Positions 1 to 12,096 are shown, counted from the stretch's first letter. The stretch: DNA of 64,000 bases from Enterobacter hormaechei subsp. xiangfangensis (GCF_001729785.1 NZ_CP017183.1:4597850-4661849); one strand, 5' to 3'. The notes: generated from the letters alone by a model not told the origin. Translations and numbers: made by a program.

Positions 1-148
1 CCTTGGCTACTACCGTCCGTGATACGGTTCCGTTTCCTGTTAAAAACGCCTCCAGGCGCCGGTCGTCCTGACAATCCTGAGTCTTCGCCTCCTGGCGCTC
101 CTGACCCTTATCCTTAAGTCGTTATCCTGTTGGCATCCTCGCCGTAGC
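1..148 (-). ncRNA. csrC: CsrC regulatory RNA, 5' part (3' end outside window)
   Basis: Read on the minus strand, this stretch carries about eleven GGA triplets, several in the AGGA or CAGGA context, some in hairpin loops such as GCGCCAGGAGGC. That is the hallmark of the Csr sponge RNAs, which bind many CsrA dimers and relieve CsrA repression. The order of motifs matches E. coli CsrC as I remember it, and the position divergent from engB (yihA) is the K-12 position. The 5' end is placed near 143-148 by comparison with the E. coli RNA; the 3' half and terminator run off the window start. Confidence 0.88.
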
Positions 149-295
149 ACACACTTTACCTTGTTCCTTTAAACTAACAAGCAACGAAAAGGTACAAAAC
201 CGGATTTTCAGATAATTACTCATTAATAACTCTTTGAATTTTAATATCTTGAGTTTTTTAGACCCTGCGATTTCTCTTAAATTTCTCATACGCTT

Positions 296-313
296 AAGGG
301 CAAATCTCTTACA
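296..313 (-). promoter_or_regulatory. UvrY (BarA/UvrY) box upstream of csrC
   Basis: On the minus strand the sequence begins TGTAAGAGATTTG, resembling the known UvrY/SirA inverted repeat TGTGAGAGATCTCTTACA, best in its left half. It sits about 155 bases upstream of the predicted csrC start, the kind of distance at which UvrY acts on csrB and csrC in E. coli. The rest of 149-375 is AT-rich and shows no gene. Confidence 0.55.
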
Positions 314-375
314 TTTCGCAGGGCTTTCACTTACATGTCAATGACGAAGGGAAAAGCCTTTTGCCCGCATTCAGG

Positions 376-405
376 TATAATCCCCGCAGATTACGATTTT
401 TGGAG
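376..405 (+). promoter_or_regulatory. engB -10 element and ribosome binding site
   Basis: A perfect TATAAT lies at 376-381, about 30 bases ahead of the GTG start at 414. No good -35 is seen at the usual spacing. A GGAG Shine-Dalgarno at 402-405 lies 8 bases before the GTG and supports that start. Confidence 0.5.
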
Positions 406-413
406 ACGACCAC

Positions 414-1043
414 GTGACTACCTGGAACTACCAACAGACGCATTTTGTCACCAGTGCGCCCGATATTCGCCACCTGCCCTCAGACACAGGGATTGAAGTG
501 GCATTTGCTGGCCGCTCCAATGCGGGAAAATCCAGTGCCCTGAATACGCTGACCAATCAGAAAAACCTGGCGCGTACCTCAAAAACACCTGGCCGTACAC
601 AACTGATTAACCTGTTTGAAGTGGCTGAAGGCAAACGCCTGGTCGATTTACCGGGCTACGGTTACGCGCAGGTACCGGAAGAGATGAAGATCAAATGGCA
701 GCGTGCGCTGGGTGAATACCTGGAAAAACGCATGTGTCTGAAAGGCCTGGTGGTGCTGATGGATATTCGTCATCCGCTGAAAGATCTCGACCAGCAGATG
801 GTTGACTGGGCGGTGGCAAGCGATATTGCGGTGCTGGTACTGCTGACAAAAGCGGATAAGCTGGCGAGCGGCGCGCGCAAGGCACAGGTGAATAAGGTTC
901 GTGAAGCGGTGCTGGCATTCAACGGTGATGTACAGGTTGAACCGTTCTCCTCGCTGAAAAAGCAGGGCGTGGATAAACTGCGTCAGAAGCTCGACAGCTG
1001 GTTTAACGATCTGGAACCGGCGACAGAAGCGGAAGCAGAGTAA
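414..1043 (+). CDS. engB: Ribosome biogenesis GTPase EngB (YihA/YsxC)
   Basis: EngB is a small essential GTPase of the TrmE-Era-EngA-EngB family that acts in late assembly of the large ribosomal subunit. The 209-residue product has the G1 P-loop GRSNAGKSS at 33-41, G3 DLPG at 78-81 and G4 TKAD at 145-148. Start is GTG with GGAG eight bases upstream, and length is the family norm. The C-terminal tail is acidic. It is transcribed away from csrC and toward spf and polA, which are on the opposite strand, and is closed by its own terminator. Identity is secure from near full-length similarity to E. coli YihA. Confidence 0.97.
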   Translation: MTTWNYQQTHFVTSAPDIRHLPSDTGIEVAFAGRSNAGKSSALNTLTNQKNLARTSKTPGRTQLINLFEVAEGKRLVDLPGYGYAQVPEEMKIKWQRALGEYLEKRMCLKGLVVLMDIRHPLKDLDQQMVDWAVASDIAVLVLLTKADKLASGARKAQVNKVREAVLAFNGDVQVEPFSSLKKQGVDKLRQKLDSWFNDLEPATEAEAE

Positions 1044-1049
1044 TAACAG

Positions 1050-1074
1050 GCGCGGCGATGACCGCGCTTTTTTT
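1050..1074 (+). terminator. engB rho-independent terminator
   Basis: Stem GCGCGG / CCGCGC with a short loop is followed by seven T residues, starting seven bases after the engB stop. Confidence 0.85.
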
Positions 1075-1098
1075 CGCCTGAAACTTTCTTTGCCGCAA

Positions 1099-1207
1099 TA
1101 AAAAACGCCCCAGACATTACTGACTGGGGCGGCTAAAATATTCAGCCAAATCCGATTACGTGAAGTAAAAGGTCTGAAAGATAGAACATCTTACCTCTGT
1201 ACCCTAC
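1099..1207 (-). ncRNA. spf: Spot 42 small RNA
   Basis: The minus strand from 1207 begins GTAGGGTACAG and is nearly identical to the 109-nt E. coli Spot 42, including the unstructured pairing regions and the terminal hairpin with CCCCAG/CTGGGG stem and T run. Spot 42 is an Hfq-dependent RNA that represses galK and many secondary carbon-use genes and is itself repressed by CRP-cAMP. Its place just downstream of polA on the same strand is conserved. One base in the terminator stem differs from my memory of the E. coli sequence, giving a small mismatch inside the stem. Confidence 0.96.
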
Positions 1208-1214
1208 GTCGTTA

Positions 1215-1243
1215 ACTCTACTCTTTTTTTATCGCTGGACAAA
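1215..1243 (-). promoter_or_regulatory. spf promoter
   Basis: On the minus strand TAGAGT (1215-1220) lies 7 bases before the Spot 42 start, and TTTGTC (1238-1243) sits 17 bases further upstream as a -35. A CRP site is expected upstream from E. coli but I did not resolve one clearly. Confidence 0.55.
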
Positions 1244-1355
1244 GCACTTTTTGTAGTTTTTTTTCATTCTTTACATAGGGAATTCTAATGATCGTCACAA
1301 AACGCGCGTACTTATGTTGCTTACTTACATAAAACGCGCGTTATTCCGTTAACCC

Positions 1356-4148
1356 TTAGTGAGCCTGATCCCAGTTTTCGCCGCTACCCACTTCCACCAG
1401 CAACGGAACGTCCAGCTTCATGCTGTTTTCCATCAGTTCATGGATCTTCTGAGAGACCGTCTCCAGATCGTCTTTATGAACTTCAAAGACCAGTTCATCG
1501 TGTACCTGCATGATCATTTTCACGCGCGGCTTCTCTTTTTCCAACCAGGCATCGACGGCGATCATTGCGCGTTTAATGATGTCCGCCGCAGTGCCCTGCA
1601 TAGGGGCGTTAATCGCAGCACGTTCAGCACCCGCGCGGCGCGCGGCGTTGCTGGATTTGATGTCCGGAAGGTAGAGACGACGGCCATCCAGCGTTTCAAC
1701 GTAGCCTTTCTCTTTCGCCTGCGCGCGGGTACGTTCCATATATTCCAGCACGCCCGGATACCGCTCGAAGTAGAGATCCATATACTTCTGCGACTCTTTA
1801 CGCGGAATATTGAGCTGGCGTGAAAGACCAAAGGCACTCATGCCGTAAATCAGACCGAAGTTGATCGCTTTTGCGCTACGACGCTGCTCATTTGTCACGC
1901 TCTCCAGCGGCAGCCCAAACACTTCGGCAGCGGTTGCCCGGTGAATGTCCTTCCCTTCGGCAAAGGCCGTCAGCAGGCCTTTGTCGCGTGACAGGTGCGC
2001 CATAATACGCAGTTCGATTTGCGAGTAGTCCGCGGAGACAATCAGATAATCCTCTGGCGCAATGAAAGCCTGGCGAATACGGCGGCCCTCTTCATTACGC
2101 ACCGGAATGTTCTGAAGGTTAGGATCGGTTGACGAAAGTCGCCCGGTCGCCGCCACAGCCTGGTGATAGGAGGTGTGCACGCGGCCCGTTTTCGGGTTGA
2201 TCATCAACGGCAGTTTGTCGGTATAGGTCGATTTCAGCTTAGCCAGGCCGCGGTATTGCAGAATAACTTTTGGCAGCGGATAGTCCAGCGCCAGCTCTTC
2301 CAGCACCTCTTCAGACGTTGAAGGGGCGCCGCCTGGGGTTTTCTTCAGCGGCTTGATGCCCTGTTTTTCAAACAGGATGGTTTGCAGCTGTTTCGGTGAC
2401 GACAGGTTAAATGCCTCGCCAGCAAGCTCATGCGCCTTCTGTTCAAGCTCGGTCAGGCGCTGCGCCAGCTCACCAGAGTGGTTATGCAGCACCGTTGGGT
2501 CGATTTTAACGCCATTGCGCTCAATGCGGGACAGCACAGGCACCAGCGGCATCTCAATGTTCCGGAACACATTCAGCGGCCCTTCGTGCTTCTGCAATTT
2601 CGGCCACATTTTGAGATGCAGCTGTAGCGTGACGTCAGCGTCTTCCGCGGCGTAGCGGCCTGCTTCTTCCAGCGCGATCTGGTTAAAGGTCAGCTGATTT
2701 TTGCCCTTACCGGCAATTTCTTCGAAGGTGATGGTTTTGTGTTTCAGCCAACGATCGGATAAGGAATCCATATCATGGCGGCCCGCCACGCTGTCCAGAA
2801 TGTAAGATTCCAGCATGGTGTCAAAAGCGATACCACGCAGCTCAATGCCGTAGTTTTGCAGAATACCGCGGTCGTACTTCAGGTTTTGCCCGACCTTCAG
2901 CGCTTTCTCGTCTTCCAGAATCGGCTTCAGCAGTTCTAAGGCGCGCTCGCGGGAGATTTGCTCCGGCGCATCCAGATAGTCGTGAGCAACCGGAACATAG
3001 GCGGCAATACCCGGCTCCGTTGCGAATGACAGGCCCACCATATTAGCCGTAATGTTATCGAGGCTGTCCGTTTCGGTATCGAAAGCAAATACTGGCGCTT
3101 TTTTCAGCTTTTCAATCCAGGCGACGAGCCGTGACTCTTCCAGGATGGTTTCATAGTTGTCGAAGGAGAGCGCTACCGCCTCTTCTTCTGACTGCTCTTC
3201 GGCATCGACAACGATGGTCTCTTTCGGCTTCGCCGCAGGTTTAGCCCCTTTCGCCTGAAGCCATTTACCGGCTTCAACATCCGCGGTCCAGCGTTTAAAT
3301 TCGTATTTTCTGAACAGACCAAGCAGTTCGTCGGCGGCGGGTTCCTGCACTTCCAGCTGCTCGCAGGTAAGCTCCAGCTCTACGTCAGTTTTGATGGTGG
3401 CCAACTGATAGGAGAGATAAGCCACCTCTTTGTTATCGGCGAGCTTTCCGGCCATGGTTTTTGCGCCACGGAAGGTAAGACCGGCAATTTTGTCGGACTC
3501 TGCATACAGCGTATCCAGCCCGCCCAGCCCTTGCAGCAGCGCCTGAGCTGTTTTTTCACCCACGCCCGGCACGCCAGGAATGTTATCCGAGGAATCGCCC
3601 ATCAGGGCGAGGAAATCAATAATGAGCTCTGGCGGCACACCATATTTGGCGACCACTTCTTCCGGGCCAAGAATGGTGTTTGTCATGGTGTTGATCAGCG
3701 TAATCCCTGGCGTTACCAGCTGCGCCATGTCTTTATCACCGGTACTGATCAGAACCGGGCGGCCTGCTTTTTCCGCTTCGCGCGCCAGGGTACCAATTAC
3801 GTCGTCAGCTTCAACGCCAGAGACCGCCAGCAGTGGCAGCCCCATCGCTTTCACCATAGCGTGCAGCGGTTCAATCTGCGCACGCAGATCGTCAGGCATA
3901 GGGGGACGGTGTGATTTGTAGTGCTCAAATAATTCATCGCGGAAGGTTTTACCCTTCGCATCAAACACCACGGCCGCATGGGTTGGATGGTATTGCAGAA
4001 TCAGGCTGCGCAGCATATTCAGCACGCCGTACATTGCGCCGGTAGGTTCCCCTGCGCTGTTGGTCAGAGGAGGAAACGCATGATACGCCCGATACAGGTA
4101 AGAAGAGCCATCGACGAGTATAAGTGGGTTTTCTGGGATCTGAACCAT
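1356..4148 (-). CDS. polA: DNA polymerase I
   Basis: Pol I fills gaps, removes RNA primers from Okazaki fragments and acts in excision repair. The 930-residue protein has the 5'-3' exonuclease at about 1-320, the 3'-5' exonuclease domain with DTET at 357-360, and the A-family polymerase domain to the end, with motif A DYSQIELR (Asp about 707) and motif C VHDELVF (Asp about 884). The open frame extends 14 codons upstream of 4148, but the conserved N-terminus [14 protein letters not shown] starts at the ATG at 4148, so I use it. An acidic stretch rich in Glu at about 317-324 makes the linker before the proofreading domain two residues longer than in E. coli. Spot 42 follows on the same strand. 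Confidence 0.98.
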   Translation of the reverse strand: MVQIPENPLILVDGSSYLYRAYHAFPPLTNSAGEPTGAMYGVLNMLRSLILQYHPTHAAVVFDAKGKTFRDELFEHYKSHRPPMPDDLRAQIEPLHAMVKAMGLPLLAVSGVEADDVIGTLAREAEKAGRPVLISTGDKDMAQLVTPGITLINTMTNTILGPEEVVAKYGVPPELIIDFLALMGDSSDNIPGVPGVGEKTAQALLQGLGGLDTLYAESDKIAGLTFRGAKTMAGKLADNKEVAYLSYQLATIKTDVELELTCEQLEVQEPAADELLGLFRKYEFKRWTADVEAGKWLQAKGAKPAAKPKETIVVDAEEQSEEEAVALSFDNYETILEESRLVAWIEKLKKAPVFAFDTETDSLDNITANMVGLSFATEPGIAAYVPVAHDYLDAPEQISRERALELLKPILEDEKALKVGQNLKYDRGILQNYGIELRGIAFDTMLESYILDSVAGRHDMDSLSDRWLKHKTITFEEIAGKGKNQLTFNQIALEEAGRYAAEDADVTLQLHLKMWPKLQKHEGPLNVFRNIEMPLVPVLSRIERNGVKIDPTVLHNHSGELAQRLTELEQKAHELAGEAFNLSSPKQLQTILFEKQGIKPLKKTPGGAPSTSEEVLEELALDYPLPKVILQYRGLAKLKSTYTDKLPLMINPKTGRVHTSYHQAVAATGRLSSTDPNLQNIPVRNEEGRRIRQAFIAPEDYLIVSADYSQIELRIMAHLSRDKGLLTAFAEGKDIHRATAAEVFGLPLESVTNEQRRSAKAINFGLIYGMSAFGLSRQLNIPRKESQKYMDLYFERYPGVLEYMERTRAQAKEKGYVETLDGRRLYLPDIKSSNAARRAGAERAAINAPMQGTAADIIKRAMIAVDAWLEKEKPRVKMIMQVHDELVFEVHKDDLETVSQKIHELMENSMKLDVPLLVEVGSGENWDQAH

Positions 4149-4587
4149 AATGTCCGTGCCTGTTATGAATTTATGGGTAAAGGATGCCACAGAAGGATGA
4201 AAACATCAGGTTTTAGCGCTTTATACAGAAAAAGATTTTGCGATCGGGAAGATCGCTCGCAAAACAAAACTGTGGATAAGTTTGTGCATATTTTTAATAC
4301 AGGTGAATAACAGCTTGATAAAAGTGATATTGAAAACTTATTTATCTATTTAAATCAAATAATTAATAAAAGATCAATTAAGATCACACCTCACTGATGG
4401 TTATTTAGTCTATGTGGATATAAGGCTTAAGCACCTTGTCTATAGGGAAGAATTCGCGGCCTGCCAGGAAAAGCCGCGGCCTCCTGGTGTGAAAGCGCCC
4501 TGGTCTGAGCGAATTTCTGATAAGATCGGTGCCCAGCACCGGATAGCCGGCTGCTCAATTACAGCTAACTATCTGAAAAAATTCATC
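4149..4587. other. Divergent polA-yihG intergenic region
   Basis: This 439-bp gap between divergent polA and yihG is AT-rich from 4300 to 4420. It holds a consensus DnaA box (4271-4279), a GCGATC...GATCGC inverted repeat at 4241-4257, and a minus-strand TATAAA (4221-4226) that could be a polA -10. TAAGAT at 4521-4526 is a possible yihG -10. The yihG frame stays open across 4414-4587 without stops, but the translation there does not resemble YihG and is probably not coding. Confidence 0.5.
4271..4279 (-). promoter_or_regulatory. DnaA box upstream of polA
   Basis: TGTGGATAA on the plus strand is the exact reverse complement of the consensus TTATCCACA. It lies about 125 bases upstream of the polA start. 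DnaA stimulation of polA expression has been reported for E. coli; binding here is inferred. Confidence 0.6.
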
Positions 4588-5496
4588 ATGTCGAGAATAC
4601 TCGCTGCGATAACATTATTGTTAAGCGTCATTTTAACTATTCTGGTTACTATCGCCTGTTCTGTGCCAATCATCGTTGCCGGAATAATTAAGCTCCTGCT
4701 GCCTGTCCCTCCGGTATGGCGCGCGGTGTCTGCTTTTTGTAATTTTATGATGTACTGCTGGTGTGAAGGCCTGGCGATCCTGCTGCATCTGAACCCCTGG
4801 CTGAAGTGGGACGTTCAGGGTCTGGAGAAGCTGAACAAAAAGAACTGGTATCTGCTGATCTGCAATCACCACAGCTGGGCCGACATTGTTGTATTGTGCG
4901 TACTGTTTCGCAAACACATTCCGATGAATAAATACTTTCTGAAACAGCAGCTGGCCTGGGTGCCTTTCATTGGTCTGGCCTGCTGGGCGCTGGATATGCC
5001 GTTTATGAAACGCTATTCACGCAGCTATTTGATTCGTCATCCGGAACGCCGCGGTAAGGACGTGGAAACCACGCGCCGTTCTTGCGAGAAGTTTCGCGCG
5101 CATCCCACCACCATTGTTAACTTCGTCGAAGGATCGCGCTTTACCGAAGAGAAGCGCCAGCAAACTCGCTCTCCTTATCAGAACCTGTTGCCGCCAAAGG
5201 CTGCGGGCATCGCAATGGCGCTCAACGTGCTGGGTGAGCAGTTCGATAAATTGTTGAACGTAACGCTCTGCTATCCGGAAAACGACAGGACGCCATTCTA
5301 CGACATGCTCAGCGGCAGGCTGACGCGTATCGTTGTCCGCGTTGATCTGGTGCCCGTCAATACTGAACTGCACGGGGATTACGTCAACGATAAAAACTTC
5401 AAACGTCGTTTCCAGCTTTGGCTTAATACACTCTGGAAAGAGAAAGACGAGCAGATAGCGAAGATTAAATCTTCATACAAAAACGCCGGTCAGTGA
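4588..5496 (+). CDS. yihG: YihG family 1-acyl-glycerophosphate acyltransferase
   Basis: YihG is a membrane-bound PlsC-family acyltransferase that transfers acyl chains to lysophosphatidic acid and shapes phospholipid fatty-acid content. Two hydrophobic segments lie in the first 45 residues. The HX4D catalytic motif is at 94-99 (HHSWAD) and FVEGSR at 179-184 is the substrate-binding motif. E. coli YihG starts nine codons earlier with ATG; here that codon reads ACA at 4561, so I place the start at the ATG at 4588, giving 302 residues. No strong Shine-Dalgarno precedes it, so the start is the least certain part of the call. The stop codon lies inside the terminator hairpin shared with dsbA. Confidence 0.88.
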   Translation: MSRILAAITLLLSVILTILVTIACSVPIIVAGIIKLLLPVPPVWRAVSAFCNFMMYCWCEGLAILLHLNPWLKWDVQGLEKLNKKNWYLLICNHHSWADIVVLCVLFRKHIPMNKYFLKQQLAWVPFIGLACWALDMPFMKRYSRSYLIRHPERRGKDVETTRRSCEKFRAHPTTIVNFVEGSRFTEEKRQQTRSPYQNLLPPKAAGIAMALNVLGEQFDKLLNVTLCYPENDRTPFYDMLSGRLTRIVVRVDLVPVNTELHGDYVNDKNFKRRFQLWLNTLWKEKDEQIAKIKSSYKNAGQ

Positions 5497-5508
5497 CCGG
5501 CGTTTTTC
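5481..5508. terminator. Bidirectional terminator between yihG and dsbA
   Basis: CGCCGGTCA and TGACCGGCG form a perfect 9-bp stem around one base (5484-5502), flanked by A on the left and T on the right, so it can end both convergent transcripts. The yihG stop TGA (5494-5496) is the first triplet of the right arm. Confidence 0.88.
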
Positions 5509-5518
5509 TTTATGGTTG

Positions 5519-6142
5519 TTACTTTTTCTCAACCAGGTATTTCACGGTATCAGCGTACTGTTGTACGAAGATATCCATGCTGGTCGTGTCCATACCACGC
5601 ATATTCACCTGGTATTTGCCGTTAACATACATCGCCGGCACGCCCTGCAACTGGAAGTCAGCGGCAGCTTTTTCCTGCTGTGCCACGAGAGATTTCACCA
5701 CAAAACTGTTCCAGGCAGCGTCGTAGTCTTCACCTTTCACACCGGCATCTACGAACACTTTACGGATATCTGCCGTAGTTTGTACGGTCTGGGTTTTCTG
5801 TACGGCTTCAAACATAGGCGCGGTGATCTTATCTTCCACACCCAGCGCAATCGCGACCGCCCATGCCTGAGTCAGATCTTTGCCCAGTGGGCCAAGGAAC
5901 TCAACGTGGTATTTCGTCATTTTGGTGCCTTCCGGCAGCTTTTTCTTCACGTTGTCAGAAACATGAAGTACCTGCTCAAACTCGTAGCAGTGCGGGCAGT
6001 AGAAGGAGAAGAACTCCAGCACCTGAGGCTCGCCAGCAACAGGCTTGTCTAGCGTAATGTACTGCTTGCCGTCGGTAAACTGCGCAGCAGTTGCGCTAAA
6101 TGCCAGAATCATACCAGCCAGCGCCAGCCAAATTTTTTTCAT
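5519..6142 (-). CDS. dsbA: Periplasmic thiol:disulfide oxidoreductase DsbA
   Basis: DsbA introduces disulfide bonds into exported proteins and is reoxidised by DsbB. The 207-residue precursor has a 19-residue signal peptide ([10 protein letters not shown] start, cleavage in SATA-AQ) and the active site CPHC at 49-52, which is Cys30-Cys33 in the mature protein, in a thioredoxin fold with helical insertion. The frame is open nine codons further upstream but AGGAGAG lies just before the ATG at 6142. It is 27 bases downstream of srkA on the same strand and likely shares its Cpx-responsive transcript. DsbA would also serve the cysteine-containing fimbrial proteins encoded at 44039-48996. Confidence 0.97.
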   Translation of the reverse strand: MKKIWLALAGMILAFSATAAQFTDGKQYITLDKPVAGEPQVLEFFSFYCPHCYEFEQVLHVSDNVKKKLPEGTKMTKYHVEFLGPLGKDLTQAWAVAIALGVEDKITAPMFEAVQKTQTVQTTADIRKVFVDAGVKGEDYDAAWNSFVVKSLVAQQEKAAADFQLQGVPAMYVNGKYQVNMRGMDTTSMDIFVQQYADTVKYLVEKK

Positions 6143-6169
6143 GATCAACTCTCTCCTGGGTGTGTCCAA

Positions 6170-7156
6170 TTAATACATCGGCGTTAATTGCAAAGGGGGT
6201 TCCTGTAGAACCTTAACCTGCTCGGTAAATGTGGATATCTGGTTGCGCCAGTAATCCTCCCCGGTAAGCCAGGGGAAATTTCGGGGAAAAGCCGGGTCTT
6301 CCCAACGCCTGATTAACCACGCGAGATAATAAACAAATCGCATCGCACGTAAAGGCTCTATCAAGGCAATTTCGTCTGAATTAAAGGGGATAAATTCTTC
6401 ATAAGCTTCAATTATGGTCTCAAGCTGCATGCGCTGCTCGGCTTTATCACCGTTGAGTAGCATCCATAGATCCTGCACCGCGGGTCCCATACGTGCGTCA
6501 TCAAGATCGACAAATAGCGGCCCATCGCGCCAGAGAATATTCCCGGCGTGGCAGTCACCGTGCAGGCGCAGAGTAGTAATATCATCCCGCCAGCAGGCTT
6601 TTACAGCATCAATAAGCTTATCGGTCGCCGTGAGGAAATTATCCTTTAGTGCATTCGGGATCAGCGCCGATGTTTCGAATACCTGTCGCGGCTCAATAAG
6701 ATATTCCTGAACACCAATCGTCGGACGGGCAACAAACGGTTTTTTACGTCCCGTCTGATGAATGCGCCCCAGATAGCGGGCAACCCATTCCATCTGATCG
6801 ATATTATCTGCCTCAAACTGTCTTCCGCCCAGGCTCGGAAATACCGCGTAGTAAAAGCCCTGATGGGTCAGCAGCGTTTGGTTATTGAATTTAATCGGTG
6901 CCGCAACGGGAACATCATCATCCAGTAGATCGTGGGCAAACTGATGTTCTTCCTGAATTTGTTCTGCGGACCAGCGCTGTGGACGGTAAAACTTTACGAC
7001 AAAGCGCTGGCGCTCTTCGTCCTGAAATTGGTAGACACGGTTTTCGTAGCTGTTTAAAGCGGTTAACCCGGAATCCACCCGAATACCCTGCTCGAACAGC
7101 GCATCCATAATGGTATCCGGGTGTAGTGTCTGGAAAGTAAAAGCCTGGTCGTTCAT
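6170..7156 (-). CDS. srkA: Stress response kinase SrkA (YihE)
   Basis: SrkA is a cytoplasmic Ser/Thr protein kinase of the APH/RdoA fold that counteracts MazF-dependent death and is part of the Cpx envelope-stress regulon. The 328 residues match the E. coli length. Catalytic loop HGDCHAGN is at 199-206 (Asp201, Asn206) and the metal-binding DLDD at 217-220. VVKFYRP near 53-59 supplies the ATP-site lysine. It heads the srkA-dsbA operon, and the promoter region carries a CpxR box. Confidence 0.95.
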   Translation of the reverse strand: MNDQAFTFQTLHPDTIMDALFEQGIRVDSGLTALNSYENRVYQFQDEERQRFVVKFYRPQRWSAEQIQEEHQFAHDLLDDDVPVAAPIKFNNQTLLTHQGFYYAVFPSLGGRQFEADNIDQMEWVARYLGRIHQTGRKKPFVARPTIGVQEYLIEPRQVFETSALIPNALKDNFLTATDKLIDAVKACWRDDITTLRLHGDCHAGNILWRDGPLFVDLDDARMGPAVQDLWMLLNGDKAEQRMQLETIIEAYEEFIPFNSDEIALIEPLRAMRFVYYLAWLIRRWEDPAFPRNFPWLTGEDYWRNQISTFTEQVKVLQEPPLQLTPMY

Positions 7157-7170
7157 CCGATCATCCGGAA

Positions 7171-7235
7171 ATTATACGAATGATTCAGGATATCATCTTG
7201 TGGCGATTTCGGTGGCTCCGCTTACAAGCTTTTAC
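7171..7235 (-). promoter_or_regulatory. srkA-dsbA promoter with CpxR box
   Basis: On the minus strand GTAAA-AGCTT-GTAAG at 7221-7235 fits the CpxR consensus GTAAA-N5-GTAAA with one change. A perfect TATAAT lies at 7171-7176 with no consensus -35, as expected for an activator-dependent promoter. The box overlaps the yihD stop codon (7232-7234), so the control site is partly inside the upstream gene. Confidence 0.75.
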
Positions 7236-7501
7236 TCTTTAATTACGCCTCGGGCGCGCAGTAATGCGGTTTTAAAATCCTCTTCATAATCTTTCTGAAT
7301 GCCAGGAATAACAGCATCTTTAGCCGAGTCACGCATTTTCAGGTGGTAGATCAGGATGTCGTCAGAAAGGTCCGCCAGTTCGCCATCAAAACCTGACTCT
7401 TTCGCCAGTTTCTGTAAAAATTGCATCAGATTCAGCTCTGGCTCTTTTTGCCAGGCCGGCTGGAGAAGCTCAATGACTTCATTAAGACGTTTACATTTCA
7501 T
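7232..7501 (-). CDS. yihD: YihD, DUF1040 protein of unknown function
   Basis: This 89-residue protein is nearly identical to E. coli YihD, a DUF1040 family member without an assigned function. It has no signal peptide, no membrane segment and is rich in charged residues. [15 protein letters not shown] and the DDILIYHL segment are the recognisable conserved parts. An AGGAG-like ribosome site precedes the ATG at 7501. It is upstream of srkA-dsbA on the same strand and divergent from mobA; the srkA promoter overlaps its stop, so read-through is possible. Confidence 0.93.
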   Translation of the reverse strand: MKCKRLNEVIELLQPAWQKEPELNLMQFLQKLAKESGFDGELADLSDDILIYHLKMRDSAKDAVIPGIQKDYEEDFKTALLRARGVIKE

Positions 7502-7569
7502 GGTAGTGCTCCTTTCATTTAGAGAGACACGTTAGCAGGGTCAATCCCACAATAAAAGAGGCGATATTC

Positions 7570-8154
7570 GTGAATCAATGCCAGGAAATCATCGGGGTTG
7601 TTCTGGCCGGGGGCAGGGCAACGCGAATGGGTGGAAAGGATAAGGGACTTCAGCTCCTGAACAACACACCATTATGGCAGCATGTTGCTGATACGCTTGC
7701 AGATCAGGTGTCATCGATGGCGATCAGCGCTAACCGACATGTTGATATTTATCAGCGCAGCGGGTATCCGGTTTATCAGGATAACCTGATGGACTACCCC
7801 GGTCCGCTGGCGGGAATGCTTTCTGTTATGCAGCAGTCGTACGGAGAGTGGTTTCTCTTTTGTTCATGTGATACGCCCTTCATCCCGTCCTGTCTGGTTG
7901 AACGTCTGGTGCAGCGGCGCGGTGGTGCTCCCGTCGTCTGGGTACACGACGGTGAACGCGACCATCCAACGATCGCATTGATTAATCGCTCGTTAATATC
8001 CGCGCTGGAAGATTACCTGGCCGCAGGAGAGCGACGCGTCATGGTATTTATGCGCCAGTCCGGAGGGCATTCCGTTGATTTCAGCGACATGAAATCGGCG
8101 TTTGTGAATGTAAACACGACGGAAGATTTGCAGATGATGCAGGAGAGAAAATGA
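7570..8154 (+). CDS. mobA: Molybdenum cofactor guanylyltransferase MobA
   Basis: MobA links GMP from GTP to molybdopterin to form the bis-MGD cofactor of enzymes such as nitrate reductase and formate dehydrogenase. The 194-residue protein has the nucleotidyltransferase signature LAGG at 12-15 followed by RMGGKDKG, plus the DYPGPLAGM and CDTPF segments typical of the family. The start is GTG at 7570 with AGAGG upstream. mobB overlaps its end by four bases (ATGA), a coupled two-gene operon. It is more diverged from E. coli than most genes here. Confidence 0.95.
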   Translation: MNQCQEIIGVVLAGGRATRMGGKDKGLQLLNNTPLWQHVADTLADQVSSMAISANRHVDIYQRSGYPVYQDNLMDYPGPLAGMLSVMQQSYGEWFLFCSCDTPFIPSCLVERLVQRRGGAPVVWVHDGERDHPTIALINRSLISALEDYLAAGERRVMVFMRQSGGHSVDFSDMKSAFVNVNTTEDLQMMQERK

Positions 8155-8654
8155 TACCCGTATTAGCGATCTCAGCCTGGAGTGGCACCGGGAAAACTTC
8201 GCTGCTAAAAAAACTGATACCTGCACTTTGCGCCAAAGGCATTCGTCCCGGATTGATTAAGCATACGCACCATAACATGGATGTCGATAAACCGGGGAAA
8301 GATAGCTATGAGCTGCGTAAGGCTGGCGCTGCACAAACGATGGTGGCGAGTAACCAGCGCTGGGCGTTAATGACAGAAACACCGGATGAAGCACCGCTGG
8401 ATCTCGCTTATCTTGTCAGCCGGATGGATCACTCCACGCTGGATCTGGTGCTGGTTGAGGGGTTTAAGCATGAGGCTGTTGCGAAGATCCTGCTATTCAG
8501 AAGCGATGCCGGACATGACGTAAGTGAGTTAACGCTGGATGAACATGTGATTGCCGTGGCCAGTGACGTTGCGTTGACGCTGAAAGTACCGGTTCTGGAT
8601 TTGAATAATGTGGAGGGGATTGCAGCGTTTATTTCGGCGTGGTGTGCAGTCTGA
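8151..8654 (+). CDS. mobB: Molybdopterin-guanine dinucleotide biosynthesis adapter MobB
   Basis: MobB is a GTP-binding protein that assists MobA; it is not essential for cofactor synthesis in E. coli. The 167-residue product has a P-loop SGTGKTS at 11-17 and the KHTHH segment near 42-46. Its ATG overlaps the mobA stop as ATGA. Its 3' end faces the 5S rRNA end of the rRNA operon, as in K-12 where mobB follows rrnA. A weak hairpin ACGGC/GCCGT with four to five T at 8668-8693 may end the transcript. Confidence 0.95.
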   Translation: MIPVLAISAWSGTGKTSLLKKLIPALCAKGIRPGLIKHTHHNMDVDKPGKDSYELRKAGAAQTMVASNQRWALMTETPDEAPLDLAYLVSRMDHSTLDLVLVEGFKHEAVAKILLFRSDAGHDVSELTLDEHVIAVASDVALTLKVPVLDLNNVEGIAAFISAWCAV

Positions 8655-8700
8655 AATCTGCCGGGTGACGGCTTCTTAAGGCCTGCCGTTTTTCAGCAAA

Positions 8701-8733
8701 CAAACGCAAAAAGGCCATCCTTGCGGATGGCCT
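8701..8733 (-). terminator. rRNA operon T1-like terminator
   Basis: On the minus strand AGGCCATCCGCAAGGATGGCCT forms a strong hairpin (in two arms, AGGCCATCC and GGATGGCCT) followed by TTTTTGCG, as at E. coli rrn T1 terminators, just past the 5S gene. Confidence 0.92.
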
Positions 8734-8746
8734 CTTCACTTGTTTG

Positions 8747-8866
8747 ATGCCTGGCAGTTCCCTACTCTCACATGGGGAGACCCCACACTACCATCGGCGC
8801 TACGGCGTTTCACTTCTGAGTTCGGCATGGGGTCAGGTGGGACCACCGCGCTAAAGCCGCCAGGCA
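8747..8866 (-). rRNA. rrf: 5S ribosomal RNA
   Basis: The 120-nt sequence starts TGCCTGGCGGC at 8866 and ends CTGCCAGGCAT at 8747, with the paired termini and the conserved CCGAACTCAGAAGTGAAA segment of enterobacterial 5S. No tRNA gene lies between it and the terminator, unlike K-12 rrnC, which ends with tRNA-Asp and tRNA-Trp. Confidence 0.98.
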
Positions 8867-8934
8867 AATTCTGTTTAATCTGTATCAGGCTGAAAATCGT
8901 GTCTGTCTCTTCGCCAAAACAGCTTCGGCGTTGT

Positions 8935-11838
<2,904 letters not shown>

Positions 11839-12020
11839 TCACAACCCGAAGATGTTTCACTTCCGATTGCGAAAATTTGAGAGACTCGAACACACATGAG
11901 CTGTGTGTCGTTTCAATTTTCAGCTTGATCCAGATTTTTAAAGAGCAAATATCTCAAACATGACTCGCAAGTCAGTTTTGAGATATGACGGCAGGTGACT
12001 TTCACTCACGAACCAGCAAG
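11839..12020 (-). other. tRNA-Glu to 23S spacer with boxA and processing hairpin
   Basis: The spacer has a boxA-like TGCTCTTTAAAAA at 11936-11948 and a long hairpin whose arms are at 11949-11965 and 11970-11986 (ATATCTCAAA... / ...TTTGAGATAT). Both are standard parts of Glu-type enterobacterial spacers, used in antitermination and RNase III processing. Confidence 0.75.
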
Positions 12021-12096
12021 TGGCGTCCCCTAGGGGATTCGAACCCCTGTTACCGCCGTGAAAGGGCGGTGTCCTGGGCCTCTAGACGAAGGGGAC
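12021..12096 (-). tRNA. gltT/U-type: tRNA-Glu (anticodon TTC)
   Basis: The 76-nt minus-strand sequence starts GTCCCCTTCG and ends with an encoded CCA. The anticodon loop CTTTCAC, with TTC at 12060-12062, and the TTCGAATC T-loop are intact. A single Glu tRNA in the spacer is the rrnB/C/E/G type; K-12 rrnA, which shares the downstream neighbour mobB, has Ile and Ala tRNAs instead. Confidence 0.98.

Noticed and set aside
4414..4587. N-terminal extension of YihG
   Set aside because: The 58 extra residues resemble no part of the family and precede the membrane anchor; the ATG at 4588 is kept.
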